The notes under the pieces: model-generated | The model's input: the letters and a program-made list of their open reading frames with translations, nothing else | Told to the model about the DNA's origin: nothing | Databases searched by the model: none | NCBI GenBank assembly: GCA_020796225.1 | Contig: CM036762.1 | Coordinates: forward strand, 49,381,407 to 49,445,406 | Direction of reading: 5' to 3' | From: Arion vulgaris | Lineage: Eukaryota > Mollusca > Gastropoda > Stylommatophora > Arionidae | DNA: 64,000 bases | Program-made: the position numbers and the translations under genes | In this document: one piece after another, positions 21,716 to 32,224 of the stretch | Layout: each line of letters opens with the position of its first letter | Numbering within the stretch: the first letter of the stretch is position 1

Positions 21716-23384
21716 GTAATTATTATATCATATTGTTCATATCTGTGTTTTCACTCGTATTTGACTTCTGCAAAGTGAAAGAGGGTTAATTATTATATCA
21801 TATTGTTCATATCTGTGTTTCTATTCTCGATGATAATTGATATCTTCTTGACTTAAAGTGAAAAGAGGTAATTATTATATCATATTGTTCATATCTGTGT
21901 TTCTCGTATTCTTCAAGTGAAAAGTTATATACAGTTAACTGTGCACTCTGCAAAGTGAAAAGAGGGTAATTATTATATCATATTGTTCATATCTGTGTTT
22001 CACTCGTATTTGACTTCTGCAAAGTGAAAAGAGGGTAATTATTATATCATATTGTTCATATCTGTGTTTCACTCGTATTTGACTTCTGCAAAGTGAAAAG
22101 AGGGTAATTATTATATCATATTGTTCATATCTGTGTTTCACTCGTATTTGACTTCTGCAAAGTGAAAAGAGGGTAATTATTATATCATATTGTTCATATC
22201 TGTGTTTCACTCGTATTTGACTTCTGCAAAGTGAAAAGAGGGTAATTATTATATCATATTGTTCATATCTGTGTTTCACTCGTATTTGACTTCTGCAAAG
22301 TGAAAGAGGGAATTATTATATCATATTGTTCATATCTGTGTTTCACTCGTATTTGACTTCTGCAAAGTGAAAAGAGGGTAATTATTATATCATATTGTTC
22401 ATATCTGTGTTTCACTCGTATTTGACTTCTGCAAAGTGAAAAGAGGGTAATTATTATATCATATTGTTCATATCTGTGTTTCACTCGTATTTGACTTCTG
22501 CAAAGTGAAAAGAGGGTAATTATTATATCATATTGTTCATATCTGTGTTTCACTCGTATTTGACTTCTGCAAAGTGAAAAGAGGGTAATTATTATATCAT
22601 ATTGTTCATATCTGTGTTTCACTCGTATTTGACTTCTGCAAAGTGAAAAGAGGGTAATTATTATATCATATTGTTCATATCTGTGTTTCACTCGTATTTG
22701 ACTTCTGCAAAGTGAAAAGAGGGTAATTATTATATCATATTGTTCATATCTGTGTTTCACTCGTATTTGACTTCTGCAAAGTGAAAGAGGTAATTATTAT
22801 ATCATATTGTTCATATCTGTGTTTCACTCGTATTTGACTTCTGCAAAGTGAAAAGAGGGTAATTATTATATCATATTGTTCATATCTGTGTTTCACTCGT
22901 ATTTGACTTCTGCAAAGTGAAAAGAGGGTAATTATTATATCATATTGTTCATATCTGTGTTTCACTCGTATTTGACTTCTGCAAAGTGAAAAGAGGGTAA
23001 TTATTATATCATATTGTTCATATCTGTGTTTCACTCGTATTTGACTTCTGCAAAGTAAAAAGAGGTAATTATTATATCATATTGTTCATATCTGTGTTTC
23101 ACTCGTATTTGACTTCTGCAAAGTGAAAAGAGGGTAATTATTATATCATATTGTTCATATCTGTGTTTCACTCGTATTTGACTTCTGCAAAGTGAAAAGA
23201 GGGTAATTATTATATCATATTGTTCATATCTGTGTTTCACTCGTATTTGACTTCTGCAAAGTGAAAAGAGGGTAATTATTATATCATATTGTTCATATCT
23301 GTGTTTCACTCGTATTTGACTTCTGCAAAGTGAAAAGAGGGTAATTATTATATCATATTGTTCATATCTGTGTTTCACTCGTAT
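21689..23384. repeat. 69-bp minisatellite containing exon 3 end plus 5' splice site
   Basis: About 24 head-to-tail copies of a 69-bp unit. The first copy is the real end of the ANTH exon and start of its intron. Each later copy repeats the exon-derived TTTGACTTCTGCAAAG... segment, the GG/gtaatt donor and the AT-rich intron start. Copies 2-4 (about 21757-21950) are diverged and ragged; most of the remainder are nearly identical, with small indels near 22310, 22790 and 23060. The unit is a multiple of three and stop-free on the minus strand, so long minus-strand repeat ORFs of 23 residues per unit appear; these are not genes. The array ends where a SINE-A copy begins. Confidence 0.97.
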
Positions 23385-23385
23385 G

Positions 23386-23640
23386 TTGTTAGGGCTCACA
23401 AGGGGAGCAAAGAATAGTAACAATATGACCTACAAGGCGTGTCGTAAGAGGCGACCGAGATACGGGCCTATTGAAGCTACCCTAGTAAATAAAAAGCATA
23501 GCAGAAATCGGATGTGCTAGCCTATTTGTAGGCGCATATCTGGCACAATTTACACTCGCTCTTAGGCTCAAATCACATACAGATCATAAAGAGTGGTTTA
23601 GCAAGTGGTCAATTTGGAGTGATTGAAGAAGAAGAAGAAA
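23386..23640 (+). mobile_element. SINE-A copy
   Basis: Nearly full-length copy running from gggctcacaaggggagcaaa through a cggatgtgctagcctatttg segment to a (GAA)n tail. It sits directly at the right end of the exon-derived 69-bp array. The family recurs at 8070, 10432, 25918, 33202, 33775, 44071 and 58649. Confidence 0.85.
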
Positions 23641-24720
23641 TCTGTTTACTGTACATATTGCAGTATACCAGTGCTCTCCAACGTTTTTATATATTGGGAT
23701 ACATCTGACCAATAACTATATAGTGGCGCTCGCAATAATAATAATAAAGTAATATTAATAGTAACATTAATAATTAAAAAATAATAGATGAAAACTCAAT
23801 CCTGACTGATCGTTTAACTTAAAACATATTGTGCTTATGAAAAACCAAAACATTCTGTTATTAGAAAATATTTCTTTCTTTAAAATTTTGCTTATTGTTA
23901 TAGCCGGCAAGTAAAAAAAGGGAAGCAGGTATGCATCACAAGGGCGCCAGACTGTCAGCTCACCGTTAGACAGCGCTGTTGTATACTATGTTCTTTTCTA
24001 TGTCTTTTATGTCTTGTGTTCTTGAGACTAGTTGAGAGAAGATTGGTTGGTTTATTATTATTATTATTTACTGTTATTGCTAATATAATTTTCTTGATGA
24101 AATTGTCAATTTCTGCCAGTCCATATATGTTTGTGCTGTTATCATTTGTTTTGTCTGTGACAAAGATATTGTGTTTGAAACAGTGCTGTCTGCTGCTGTA
24201 CTTAATGCAAAAGTGTACAAGCCGTACAGTTTTAATCTGTGTACCACACACACACATGCACACATTTTATTTTCATATTATTGATATTCTCACAAATTTC
24301 ATTATATAATTTACTGTGTACATACTGTATATTTGCTATGCAATTTACATCTCCCACATGTGATACCCAGTAGGCAGCAAGGTGTCTGCCATGGTCTAGG
24401 GTGGCAAACTTAAACACTGCCAACTGCCGAAACTCGGATGTGCTGGGCCAAAGGATGTGCTGGGCCAAAAGCCGCAAATATCGCAGCTGTTCGTATAACG
24501 CTGTAGATTAGCAGTACAATGTACTCCTGTTCCTCGGTCAAAAACCAACTACGGGTCACAAGGAGAACCCAATCAGTGGTGATACGAACAAACACAGAAA
24601 AAGAAGAACACTTTCCACAGTAATTATATATTTGATTAAATGCTTTGTAAGTTTCAGTAATTAACATGTAATTAATACTTAATTCACTAACCATATCATG
24701 AAACATTTTTTCTCTCCTTA
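23640..24720. other. Intron sequence without recognised repeats
   Basis: AT-rich, with acacacacatgcacacat near 24246. No exon of the adaptor gene and no clear mobile element. Confidence 0.4.
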
Positions 24721-24723
24721 CAG

Positions 24724-24763
24724 AAAAGATGATGGCTTACTTAGAACAATGAACACAGACAAG
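24724..24763 (+). CDS. PICALM: ANTH-domain exon 4
   Basis: Acceptor ctccttacag ends at 24723 and donor gtaatt starts at 24764. One base completes the split glycine codon; then 13 codons read KDDGLLRTMNTDK, ending in phase 0. This corresponds to the conserved -DG-MRTM-TEK loop/helix of CALM and AP180. Forty bases is short but matches the fine exon structure expected of a metazoan gene. Confidence 0.93.
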
Positions 24764-24834
24764 GTAATTTGTACTAGGTTAAGTAAAGTAAACAACACTA
24801 TCACAGAGCTAACTTAAGTTTTGGGAGTAATCAG

Positions 24835-25078
24835 TAATTGTATTAGTTTTGTGCCATTATACTTTACATAGGGTTTGCAAGCAATTTTTCCATTCTACCC
24901 TGTCCTGGTCAATTTGTCAAATCTTATCTATGAAATTGAGTTTAGTATTTCGTGCCTTGTTTATTAACTTTCATTTCAGGGTTTCACTAGGGCATCCTTT
25001 CTTTCTTGAACACATTTGTCTCCCACTTCACTGCCAGCGTTGTGATTCTTTGATTCATTTTTTCTCAGAATCAGTCTC
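24835..25078 (-). mobile_element. LINE-beta tail, antisense
   Basis: Starts tacatagggtttgcaagcaa and continues with reversed GRP and ALKW blocks; directly followed by SINE-I. Confidence 0.7.
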
Positions 25079-25335
25079 CTTCTTCTTCTTTGCGTTCGTT
25101 CTTTACGACCAATTTTAATCACTCTTTGTGATATGTTTGATCTTTGCCAAGAACATGTATTTGTTGCACATTGGTTTGGTAGGCCTCTAAACGCATAGAC
25201 TTCTACACGTTTAGGACACATGCATTCAATTTCAGCCAAACCTCCTTAGTCGCCTCATACGACATGCGTGGCAGGTAACAGTGGTTCTATTCTTTACACC
25301 CCAAATTTGGGCCCGTAGCCCCTTGGCGACACTCA
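25079..25335 (-). mobile_element. SINE-I copy
   Basis: Antisense copy from cttcttcttctttgcgttcg to tttacaccccaaatttgggcc, nearly full length. Confidence 0.85.
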
Positions 25336-25483
25336 GAATCAGTAATACTTTGGATGTTCAAGGGTGGGATGGGGGAAGAGATGGTGGAAGAATGTATATG
25401 CATTGTGTATATACTAAATTCAGCTGATCATAATATTCATTTAGTTTAATAATTTGTGAATATTAGTAAAAGGGGAAGACTGC

Positions 25484-25900
25484 AGTAAAATTTGGTAAAA
25501 TAGCAAAAACACGTAAAAACGAAGTACTATAGTTTTACAAAATACAGAAACAGTGACGATATACAGCAACGTTTCGATCCATCCGATCATGTTCCTCTGA
25601 TGATCGCAGTCGATTTGCTCTGGAGAACCGTTTTATTTCGTTGTATGGCTTCTTTTCCACTTCTGGTTTTGTGTTTAACTCATTTCGTTATTCATTTTTA
25701 TTCCCAGGTTTTCATTAGATAGGTTTGAATGTTTCCATATTTAATCGTCCATTTGTAGTGTTCCTCGAAATTTGTCATTCTTGTTGTACCGCTTGCTTGA
25801 TAAAGGCCTTTTGGTCGAAGCGTTGCTGTTTATCGTCACTGTTTCTGTATTTTGTAAAACTAAGTACTTTGTTTTTACGTGTTTTCGCTGAATATTAGTA
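25484..25900. mobile_element. Element with about 80-bp imperfect inverted arms
   Basis: Left arm 25504-25580 and right arm 25813-25889 are reverse complements with few changes (gttttacaaaatacagaaac versus gtttctgtattttgtaaaac). The right arm follows ttgataaaggccttttggtc, and the same end recurs at 32699-32851. The loop of about 230 bases is unassigned. The gataaaggc...cgaaacgtt layout recalls the ends of Penelope-like elements. Confidence 0.6.
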
Positions 25901-25917
25901 TGTATGTTGCCAGTGTG

Positions 25918-26168
25918 TTGCCAGGGGCCTGCACGGAGAGCAAAGAATAGTAACATTGGAACCTACAAGATTTCTGGTGTAAGGGGCAACTGAGGTTGGG
26001 GCCTAGGGAAGCTACCATAGCAAATTAAAATCAGTGCAGAAATTGGGTGTGCTGGCCTACTTGTAGGTGCATAACTAGTACAGCATATAGTTGCTCTTAG
26101 AATCGGATCACATAGAAATCACAGAGTGGTTTAACACATGGTTGATATGGAGCGTTCAAGGAAAAAGT
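25918..26168 (+). mobile_element. SINE-A copy
   Basis: Diverged but full-length, from gttgccaggggcctgcacgg to ggttgatatggagcgttcaa. Confidence 0.8.
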
Positions 26169-26214
26169 AAGGATGTGTCTTGTGTCGAAAGATTGATATG
26201 GAATTTGTTGGTTC

Positions 26215-26400
26215 ATTTCTTTCAGTTTTTCTTCCATTGTTCTCCTCCAGGTAATTTTGGGTCTTCTACATTTTGTTTTACCCTCTGGTGTCCATCTCAG
26301 TGCAGTTTTTGTGACAGAGTTAGCCTTCATGTATATCACATGTCTGATCGATTTTCATCATCTCTTTTGGATGATGGTATTCATATTCTCTATCTGACAC
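26215..26400 (-). mobile_element. LINE tail, antisense
   Basis: Minus strand reads MIYMKANSVTKTALRWTPEG and RPKITWRRTMEEKLKEMN, a post-RT tail related to 41775-42060. Confidence 0.8.
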
Positions 26401-26403
26401 TAT

Positions 26404-26830
26404 ATAATATATCCCAAATCAATAGTTTGGACAGGGAATGCAACCTATTTTCTCTGACTATAAGTGTTCAAAACCAAGACGATGGTTTTATATCAGGGAA
26501 GTAACACATCAACAAATATCACTTTAAATAGTAACCATATAACACCAGTTCAAAAGTTTTGCTATCTTGGGTCCGTAGTCACTCTCAGTCTTTCTATTGA
26601 TGAAGTAATCTACTTTCGAATAGGTAGTGCGGCTACTACATTCAGCAAGCTATCAAAGAGATTGTGGGACAACAAAAAATTAACATTGCAAATGAAGATT
26701 CAAATATATTGAGCCTATGTAATTAACTCTTTACTATATGACTCATAAACATGGACAGCCTACTGAAGGCATGAACGGAGACTTAATGATTAGGATGACT
26801 GCAAGGCCTCAATGAAGAACCTTTCTATTG
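26404..26830 (+). mobile_element. LINE reverse-transcriptase C-terminal fragment
   Basis: Frame at 26464 reads KTKTMVLYQGSNTSTNITLN, FCYLGSVV and RIGSAATTFSKLSKRLWDNK, the RT thumb/connection region with its F-YLGS signature, followed by a stop at 26710. Head-to-head with the antisense tail at 26215. Confidence 0.85.
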
Positions 26831-27560
26831 GTGCTAACAAATTAGAAAAACTGGCTGATGACTGAGTTATATGGAAAACAACATTGAGCAAAGTTACAGA
26901 ATGTTTTGAAAAGGGACTTAGGGATGATATGAGAGGCAAGAGAGACAAACGCAAACGCATAATTTGTCAGTAAAACACTTACCAATACTTGCAAACACTT
27001 GCCAATTACTTGTCTGTAAAGATAAAAAAGGGTCATATAGCTGACACAGTGTAATCAGTTCTTGATTAGAGATAGTTGAGTAATCACAGTAGTTGTTAAT
27101 TATCATTGATATATTCAATGTAACTTTGGTCTATTTTTAACATGATAAGTACTTCAAGTTTTGAATGATGATCTCATGATATTATTCATACAACAGATGA
27201 ACAAATGCTAATCCTGATATTAGATAGATGTAAGCTATTTGTATACAAGTCAAGTTATATGATAAAGATAACATTTATCTATCTTTCAGTTCATGTAGAT
27301 TAGAGATACAGATGATATATCTATCTGTTAACCTTAGACTGGGATCAGTAGATATCCTCTGAGGTGATAGTGTTGACCTTGACACTTGATAATATGATTA
27401 GATTATTGCAATCAAATTGACGTAGAGATTTAATTTGTTCAACCAATGAGGTAATAAATAAAAGGGATAATACTAGTGCGCAGTTATAATCATACACTTG
27501 AGAATTATGGGTAATTATAATCTCGCTAGTTTCAAATGTTGTTGATGAAAAGTGTTGAAT
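26831..27560. other. AT-rich intron sequence
   Basis: Part of the intron between 24763 and 28981; no recognised element. Confidence 0.4.
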
Positions 27561-27569
27561 TTTTATTCT

Positions 27570-27990
27570 TTTTTAGCCTTGCACCGACAGTGCAGTCAGT
27601 GGCTGACACACATTGCGATGTCTTGTAGGGCAACAGCGAAATCTCGTCAGCTATCTCTGTTCGTGGCCGTCCTCCGCAGAGGGCCCCAAATCTGACCCAC
27701 ACTGTTCATCCCTGCTCCATTGTTCTTCACCAGGTTGTCTCTAGTCTGCCTCGTTTGATTTCTTTCTGGAGTTTACTGCATGATAGTTCTTCTGAGAATG
27801 GTTTATGGATAATTTCTGAGTATATGGCTTTTCAGCTCAAGCTTTATATCATTATGTGCATTTCCACCTGGTTGTACCTGGTAAGCAGTAGTTGCAAAAC
27901 TATTTGGAGAATTTTTCTCAGACATGTTGTCAGCAATGATGACAATCTAGATGTTTCCTTTTCTGTTGTTCATTAGCATTAGAATCAGAA
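27570..27990 (-). mobile_element. Antisense LINE remnant
   Basis: Contains cgtggccgtcctccgcagag, a reversed GRP-type block, and a cttcaccaggttgtctctag region resembling other antisense tails here. Confidence 0.45.
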
Positions 27991-28039
27991 GAAAAAAAGC
28001 AATTTATCAATAAATAGATAGTAAATAAGTATTAAGGAC

Positions 28040-28560
28040 CTTCGGAAACATTTTTTTTTATCAAACACAGGATTCGAACCATAAACCTTCCTATGGGAGC
28101 CATTGTCTAGTCTTGCAGACATGTTTTTCAGAGCACAACCAGCTAGCTTATTTGCAGGGCTAGGCAATGGTTGTCATAGGAAATAAAGGTTTGTGATATT
28201 CGAAGCCTGCATTACTGCTGCCTTGTAGTTTGATTGGGGACTAATCAATCTGGGGACAATCAAAGGCTAGTGGAGTAAACTGTACACAAAACTGGATGGC
28301 AGGAAAACACCCATCATTCTGGGCAGACGGCGCCCATCAACCCGGGAGGGCAGGTCATCTAAGGGTAGCTACCCTAAAAGAAAATAGCAACCTGCTGCAT
28401 TGCAGGTTGGCTGGGGACAGCCAAAGGCTGACGGAGAGCGATCCCAGTAAACGCGGGTTGAAATCGGACACTTCACCGAAGGATAAGCACTAGAGCTCCA
28501 AATGGTACTGAACAATGTGACTTAAAACATGTTCTTTGCAACGGCTGTTTATATATCACA
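28040..28560. mobile_element. tRNA-like repeat cluster
   Basis: 28070-28175 has a reversed B-box-like ggattcgaaccataaacctt and ggctaggcaatggttgtcat, shared with 50050-50150. 28300-28495 is GC-richer with gcgggttgaaatcgg. Family limits unclear. Confidence 0.45.
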
Positions 28561-28980
28561 ATAAGAATGATAAAAATGGCAGAAAAAGAACGATCGATCG
28601 ATCGAGAAAAAGAATCCTATGTTTGGTAAATTGTTTTTTTCCAGAGTCCCTTAATACTTGGTTATTGTCTATTTATTTACCCTATTCATTGGACTGAAAA
28701 AAACGACGGAATAATATACGTTGCAAAAGTACCCAAGGTATGAGGAATAGAGATATTTGTACGTGACCATCACTGATACTATTCAGGACAAGCTCTTTGG
28801 AAACACTAACAGTCTCAGGTTGACAACTGCATCTTTTTTAAAATTTAGCATTTTCAAGTTGATGTATACACAAAAGAAGAAGATATAACAGTTATTCATT
28901 CATTCTTTATTTTACATAATATGTAAGAATTATTTTCTTGTATGACTGCATTTATATTCTATTTTTCTTTTGTTTCATAG

Positions 28981-29037
28981 CTTTTGAAAACATTGCCAGT
29001 TTTGCAGCAACAGTTGGATGCATTATTGGAATTTGAT
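28981..29037 (+). CDS. PICALM: ANTH-domain exon 5, donor lies inside a tandem array
   Basis: Acceptor gtttcatag ends at 28980 and donor gtaagt starts at 29038. Phase 0 to phase 0, 19 codons: LLKTLPVLQQQLDALLEFD. It matches the LLKT-P--Q-Q-DALL-F helix of the family. The exon end TTTGAT and its donor are included in the 37-bp repeat that fills the start of the intron. Confidence 0.95.
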
Positions 29038-29290
29038 GTAAGTTACAACATGAAGATAAAAATATTCATTTGATGTACGGTAGAACATGAAGATAAAAAT
29101 ATTAATTTCATGTAAGTTACAACATGAAAATAAAAATATTAATTTGATGTAAGTTAGAACATGAAGATACAAATATTAATTTCATGTAAGTTACAACATG
29201 AAGATAAAAATATTAATTTGACGTAAGTTAGAACACGAAGATAAAAATATCAATTTGATGTACGGTAGAAGATAAAGATCTGTTATAGTC
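29031..29290. repeat. 37-bp minisatellite containing exon 5 end plus 5' splice site
   Basis: Seven copies of a 37-bp unit of the form TTTGAT/gtaagtta-aacatgaag. The first copy spans the real exon-intron junction at 29037/29038. Later copies carry TTTGAT or TTTCAT followed by gtaagtta or gtacggta, so several retain a near-consensus donor. The unit is not a multiple of three. Confidence 0.95.
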
Positions 29291-29545
29291 ATAAGAAATA
29301 GTTTCTTTTCACATTATTTCAATAATTGTTGTGCAACTTGTAGTTGGCTTGCTGTGCGTTATACATTAGAACAACTTTTCTTCTTCTTCTCATAATTCCC
29401 CTTGAAGCATAAGACATTAACACATTTCCTCCAACAAGATCTGTCATAAGCAAACCAGCTTAGTACATTCCAGGTCTTTCCCACCTCTTCTCTTTCTCTG
29501 TCTACAGTTTGTCTCTATGTCTCTCTTGGTCGCCCTCTACCTCTC

Positions 29546-30574
29546 TTGCCTACCGGATTCCATTTCAAAGCCACATGTGGGTGTCTGGTCTTCTGCATCC
29601 TTAATGTATTTTCCAACCACTTCCATCTTCTACTTTTTATTTACTTGGAAATAAAGAGACAAAAAGGAAATAGGTTTAAAAGAGGAAAATCTTGGATGGG
29701 TCACGCCGAGGACTGTATTGAACAGGTGTGTACACTTGAAGACATTGATCCCGGTGAAGAATGGATACCAGTGCCAAGAGGAATTGCTACATCCTTTTCT
29801 GTATGCATCGAACTTGATAAAGAATGCAGGCAACACAACCCACTTGTTGTGGAGGCAGAGGTTCAGGCATTAATTTCTGAGAACGCATCTGAGCATGATG
29901 TAATCATTTATACGGATGGTTCGGTGATTCGACATGTGCGGAGCTCGTGGGCTTTCACTGCTCAGGTCGGAGGTGATGTTGTGAAGGAAGACAGTGGTGG
30001 TTTTGCCGTGACTACAAGCAGTCTCACTATGGAAATCATGGCGGTTACCAAAGCGATGATTTGGCTAGAATCACAGACTTTTATCCATGCATGTTTTCTC
30101 AGTGACTCAATGAGTATGCTCAGGAAGATTGAAACAGGATGGGCTAGGAGACATTGGATAGAATCGCTGGGGAGGTCTAAGCTGACAAAGATCAGTTTTA
30201 TTTTTGTGCCAGGGCATGCAGGTGTAAGGGGGAATGAACGTGCGGATAGGCTTGCAGGTATGGCTGCTGTCCAAAGTGGACGAGCAATGGACCAGACTGA
30301 TATTATAAATTCCTTAAGGGAGAGAGGGCGTGTACATGATTCACGTAATAGCGGTGAATCCACAACACTAACCAGAATGCAAGAACTCAAAGTTAAGTGT
30401 GGTGTAGCTCGACAAGAACGCTATGCTGGCAGACAAAGACGAATTGTAAACCAACAAAGAACCGGTGTCGTTAGTCGCCACACGCTGATGGACATACTGA
30501 GGAGAGATCGGAGCACTTATGGACTAATTTGTTCGACGTGCAGTGATGGTGATCCGACGTCTAAACTAAACTAA
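29546..30574 (+). CDS. LINE-encoded RNase H domain, 5'-truncated retrotransposon
   Basis: Intact ORF whose retrotransposon-like part starts about residue 35. A type I RNase H fold is recognisable: YTDGS with Asp124, ELxA-like MEIMAV with Glu163, SDSMSM with Asp187, the VPGHAG loop with His224, and GNERADRLA with Asp234. The D-E-D-D catalytic set is therefore complete. RNase H in this position is typical of I/R1/Jockey-like LINEs, where it degrades RNA in the RNA-DNA hybrid. The ORF ends in a (CTAAA)n-type tail at 30564-30585. No reverse transcriptase domain is present, so this is a dead 5'-truncated insertion in the intron after exon 5. Similar 3' ends occur at 33080 and 55905. Confidence 0.85.
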   Translation: MPTGFHFKATCGCLVFCILNVFSNHFHLLLFIYLEIKRQKGNRFKRGKSWMGHAEDCIEQVCTLEDIDPGEEWIPVPRGIATSFSVCIELDKECRQHNPLVVEAEVQALISENASEHDVIIYTDGSVIRHVRSSWAFTAQVGGDVVKEDSGGFAVTTSSLTMEIMAVTKAMIWLESQTFIHACFLSDSMSMLRKIETGWARRHWIESLGRSKLTKISFIFVPGHAGVRGNERADRLAGMAAVQSGRAMDQTDIINSLRERGRVHDSRNSGESTTLTRMQELKVKCGVARQERYAGRQRRIVNQQRTGVVSRHTLMDILRRDRSTYGLICSTCSDGDPTSKLN

Positions 30575-30585
30575 ACTAAACTTTT
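30564..30585 (+). repeat. (CTAAA)n tail of the RNase H LINE
   Basis: Four ctaaa units directly follow the RNase H ORF, as expected for the tail of a target-primed insertion. Confidence 0.8.
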
Positions 30586-30825
30586 TATTTCCTTGAAGTT
30601 GTTGATCAAGTGCTTTCTCAAGATGTCTGAATACTCATGCTTTTCCACTTATTTTGGTGTCATCAACTACGGTTTTTAAATGCATACTTGAAGTATTATT
30701 CAGTTGTATTATTTCCTATTGTAGCTCATTACTCATCATCATCAGAGAGTTCTTCAGTCATAATTGACTGGATAGTATTGTATACTTTAAAGAATAATCA
30801 ATGCTTATCCCTCCCTCGGAGTAGT

Positions 30826-31050
30826 GTCTGACCAAATGGATTATAGCGCAGGTTTCCATTTGGGAGACCTGGGTTCGATCTCCAGTTCGATCAAGATGTT
30901 TTTCTGTCGGGAGGAGGGGACATAAAGAAAATATCCTAATCTGAATAGTTTCATTGGGACTGCACTAGCCATACAGCCACTAAAATCCTCAGTCTCTTGT
31001 TTCAGTCTCATGATGTTGAGTGCAGGCAGTTTATGTTGAGACATGGTTGA
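30826..31050 (+). mobile_element. SINE-D copy
   Basis: Head gaccaaatggattatagcgc, B box gggttcgatctcc, body aaaatatcctaatctgaata. Confidence 0.75.
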
Positions 31051-31078
31051 TCTCATTTCATTAAAACTTTTCTTTAGT

Positions 31079-31300
31079 CGCAGTAGCGCAGTTATTAGTG
31101 AACTTGTTTCTTAGGCTAGTGGCTTAGGTTCAAGTCTACATTTACTGTGGATATTTTTCCAACAGTAACGGCTCTCAGGGAAGTAAAGACGGCTGGTGTG
31201 ATTTTGACCACATCACCCATCATTATGGTCCTAACACCGTATTACCCAATATACCTCAACGTATGAAAAAGAGTTCCCTTACTTTTACTCTTTAGCCTGA
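31079..31300 (+). mobile_element. SINE-B copy
   Basis: Head cgcagtagcgcagttattag, B box ggttcaagtctac, end ccgtattacccaatatacct. Confidence 0.82.
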
Positions 31301-31678
31301 AAATGACCTTTCTCCTGAACAGTTAGTTACCATCAGACATAAGAATAGTCATAAGAGAAAGTGTTTCCTCATTAGGAACAACTAAATGAATCTGATCTTG
31401 CCGATGATGAAGATGTTGCTGCTTGTCGGAACTCGGTGTAGAGTCCACTGGTATTCCCGCTGGATGGAGCTGCCTGGTGGATCAGTGTTGTTAAATTTGA
31501 AATGGGATGCCAAATAGTGTCTTTTACTATCTCTGTTATTTCTGTGGTCCACCTTTTGTGTGGACCACATTTTGCTATGTATGAAAAAATAAAATATATT
31601 AATGTTTTTAATTTGTTTCCTATATTATGGTTAGCTTTCACATAGTTTATATGTAAGTTTTGATTTCATATTTTCCAG

Positions 31679-31790
31679 TGTTCTCCAAATGAGCTGACAA
31701 ATGGAGTGATTACAGCTTGTTTCATGCTTTTGTTCAAAGACCTCATTAGATTGTTTGCCTGTTATAATGATGGCATCATCAACTTGCTAG
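31679..31790 (+). CDS. PICALM: ANTH-domain exon 6, 3' half tandemly duplicated downstream
   Basis: Acceptor atattttccag ends at 31678 and donor gtgaga starts at 31791. It encodes 37 codons beginning [20 protein letters not shown] and ending [11 protein letters not shown], then one base of a Glu codon. [33 protein letters not shown] is one of the most conserved CALM/AP180 segments. The final 39 exon bases plus donor recur three more times in the intron. Confidence 0.96.
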
Positions 31791-32046
31791 GTGAGAGTAG
31801 TATTATATTTATGATGTGGTTGTAGTGGTAGTGTTTGCCTGTCATAATGATGGCATCATCAACTTGCTAGGTGAGAGTAGTATTATGATAATAATGTTTA
31901 TGATGTAGTTGTAGTGGTAGTGTTTGCCTGCATCATCAACTTGCTAGCTGAGAGCAGTATTATATTAATCATGTTTATGATGTAGTGGTAGTATTTGCCT
32001 GTTACAATGATGGCACCAGCAACTTACTAAGTGAGAGTATTATATT
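31752..32046. repeat. 71-89 bp tandem duplication of exon 6 end plus 5' splice site
   Basis: Four copies starting near 31752 (the real exon), 31832, 31921 and 31992. Copy 2 differs from the exon part by one T-to-C change and keeps an intact CTAG/gtgagag donor. Copy 3 lacks the ttataatgatgg-type stretch and has a damaged donor (ctgaga). Copy 4 has CTAA/gtgaga. Use of copy 2 as donor would add 80 nt and an in-frame TAG. Confidence 0.95.
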
Positions 32047-32220
32047 AACTCTTTCCATGCTTTTCGCAGCACACTGCTCCACAGAGAATTCCGTTGAACG
32101 CTATTCACCATACATTGCGCCATTTGAGTTGTTTCATTTATACAAGTCTTTCTAGTTTTACTTCTTCTATTTTTAGTGTCTATTTTTATCGTATGTATTG
32201 TTAACCCCCAGATATCATTA
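32043..32220 (+). mobile_element. Dispersed repeat shared with 21065
   Basis: Begins ttaactctttccatgctttt and contains catttgagttgtttcattta and caagtctttctagttttact. Confidence 0.6.
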
Positions 32221-32224
32221 TAAT

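Noticed and set aside
21935..23423. Minus-strand ORFs with a 23-residue repeat
   Set aside because: Shadow of the 69-bp array, which is antisense to a real exon end.
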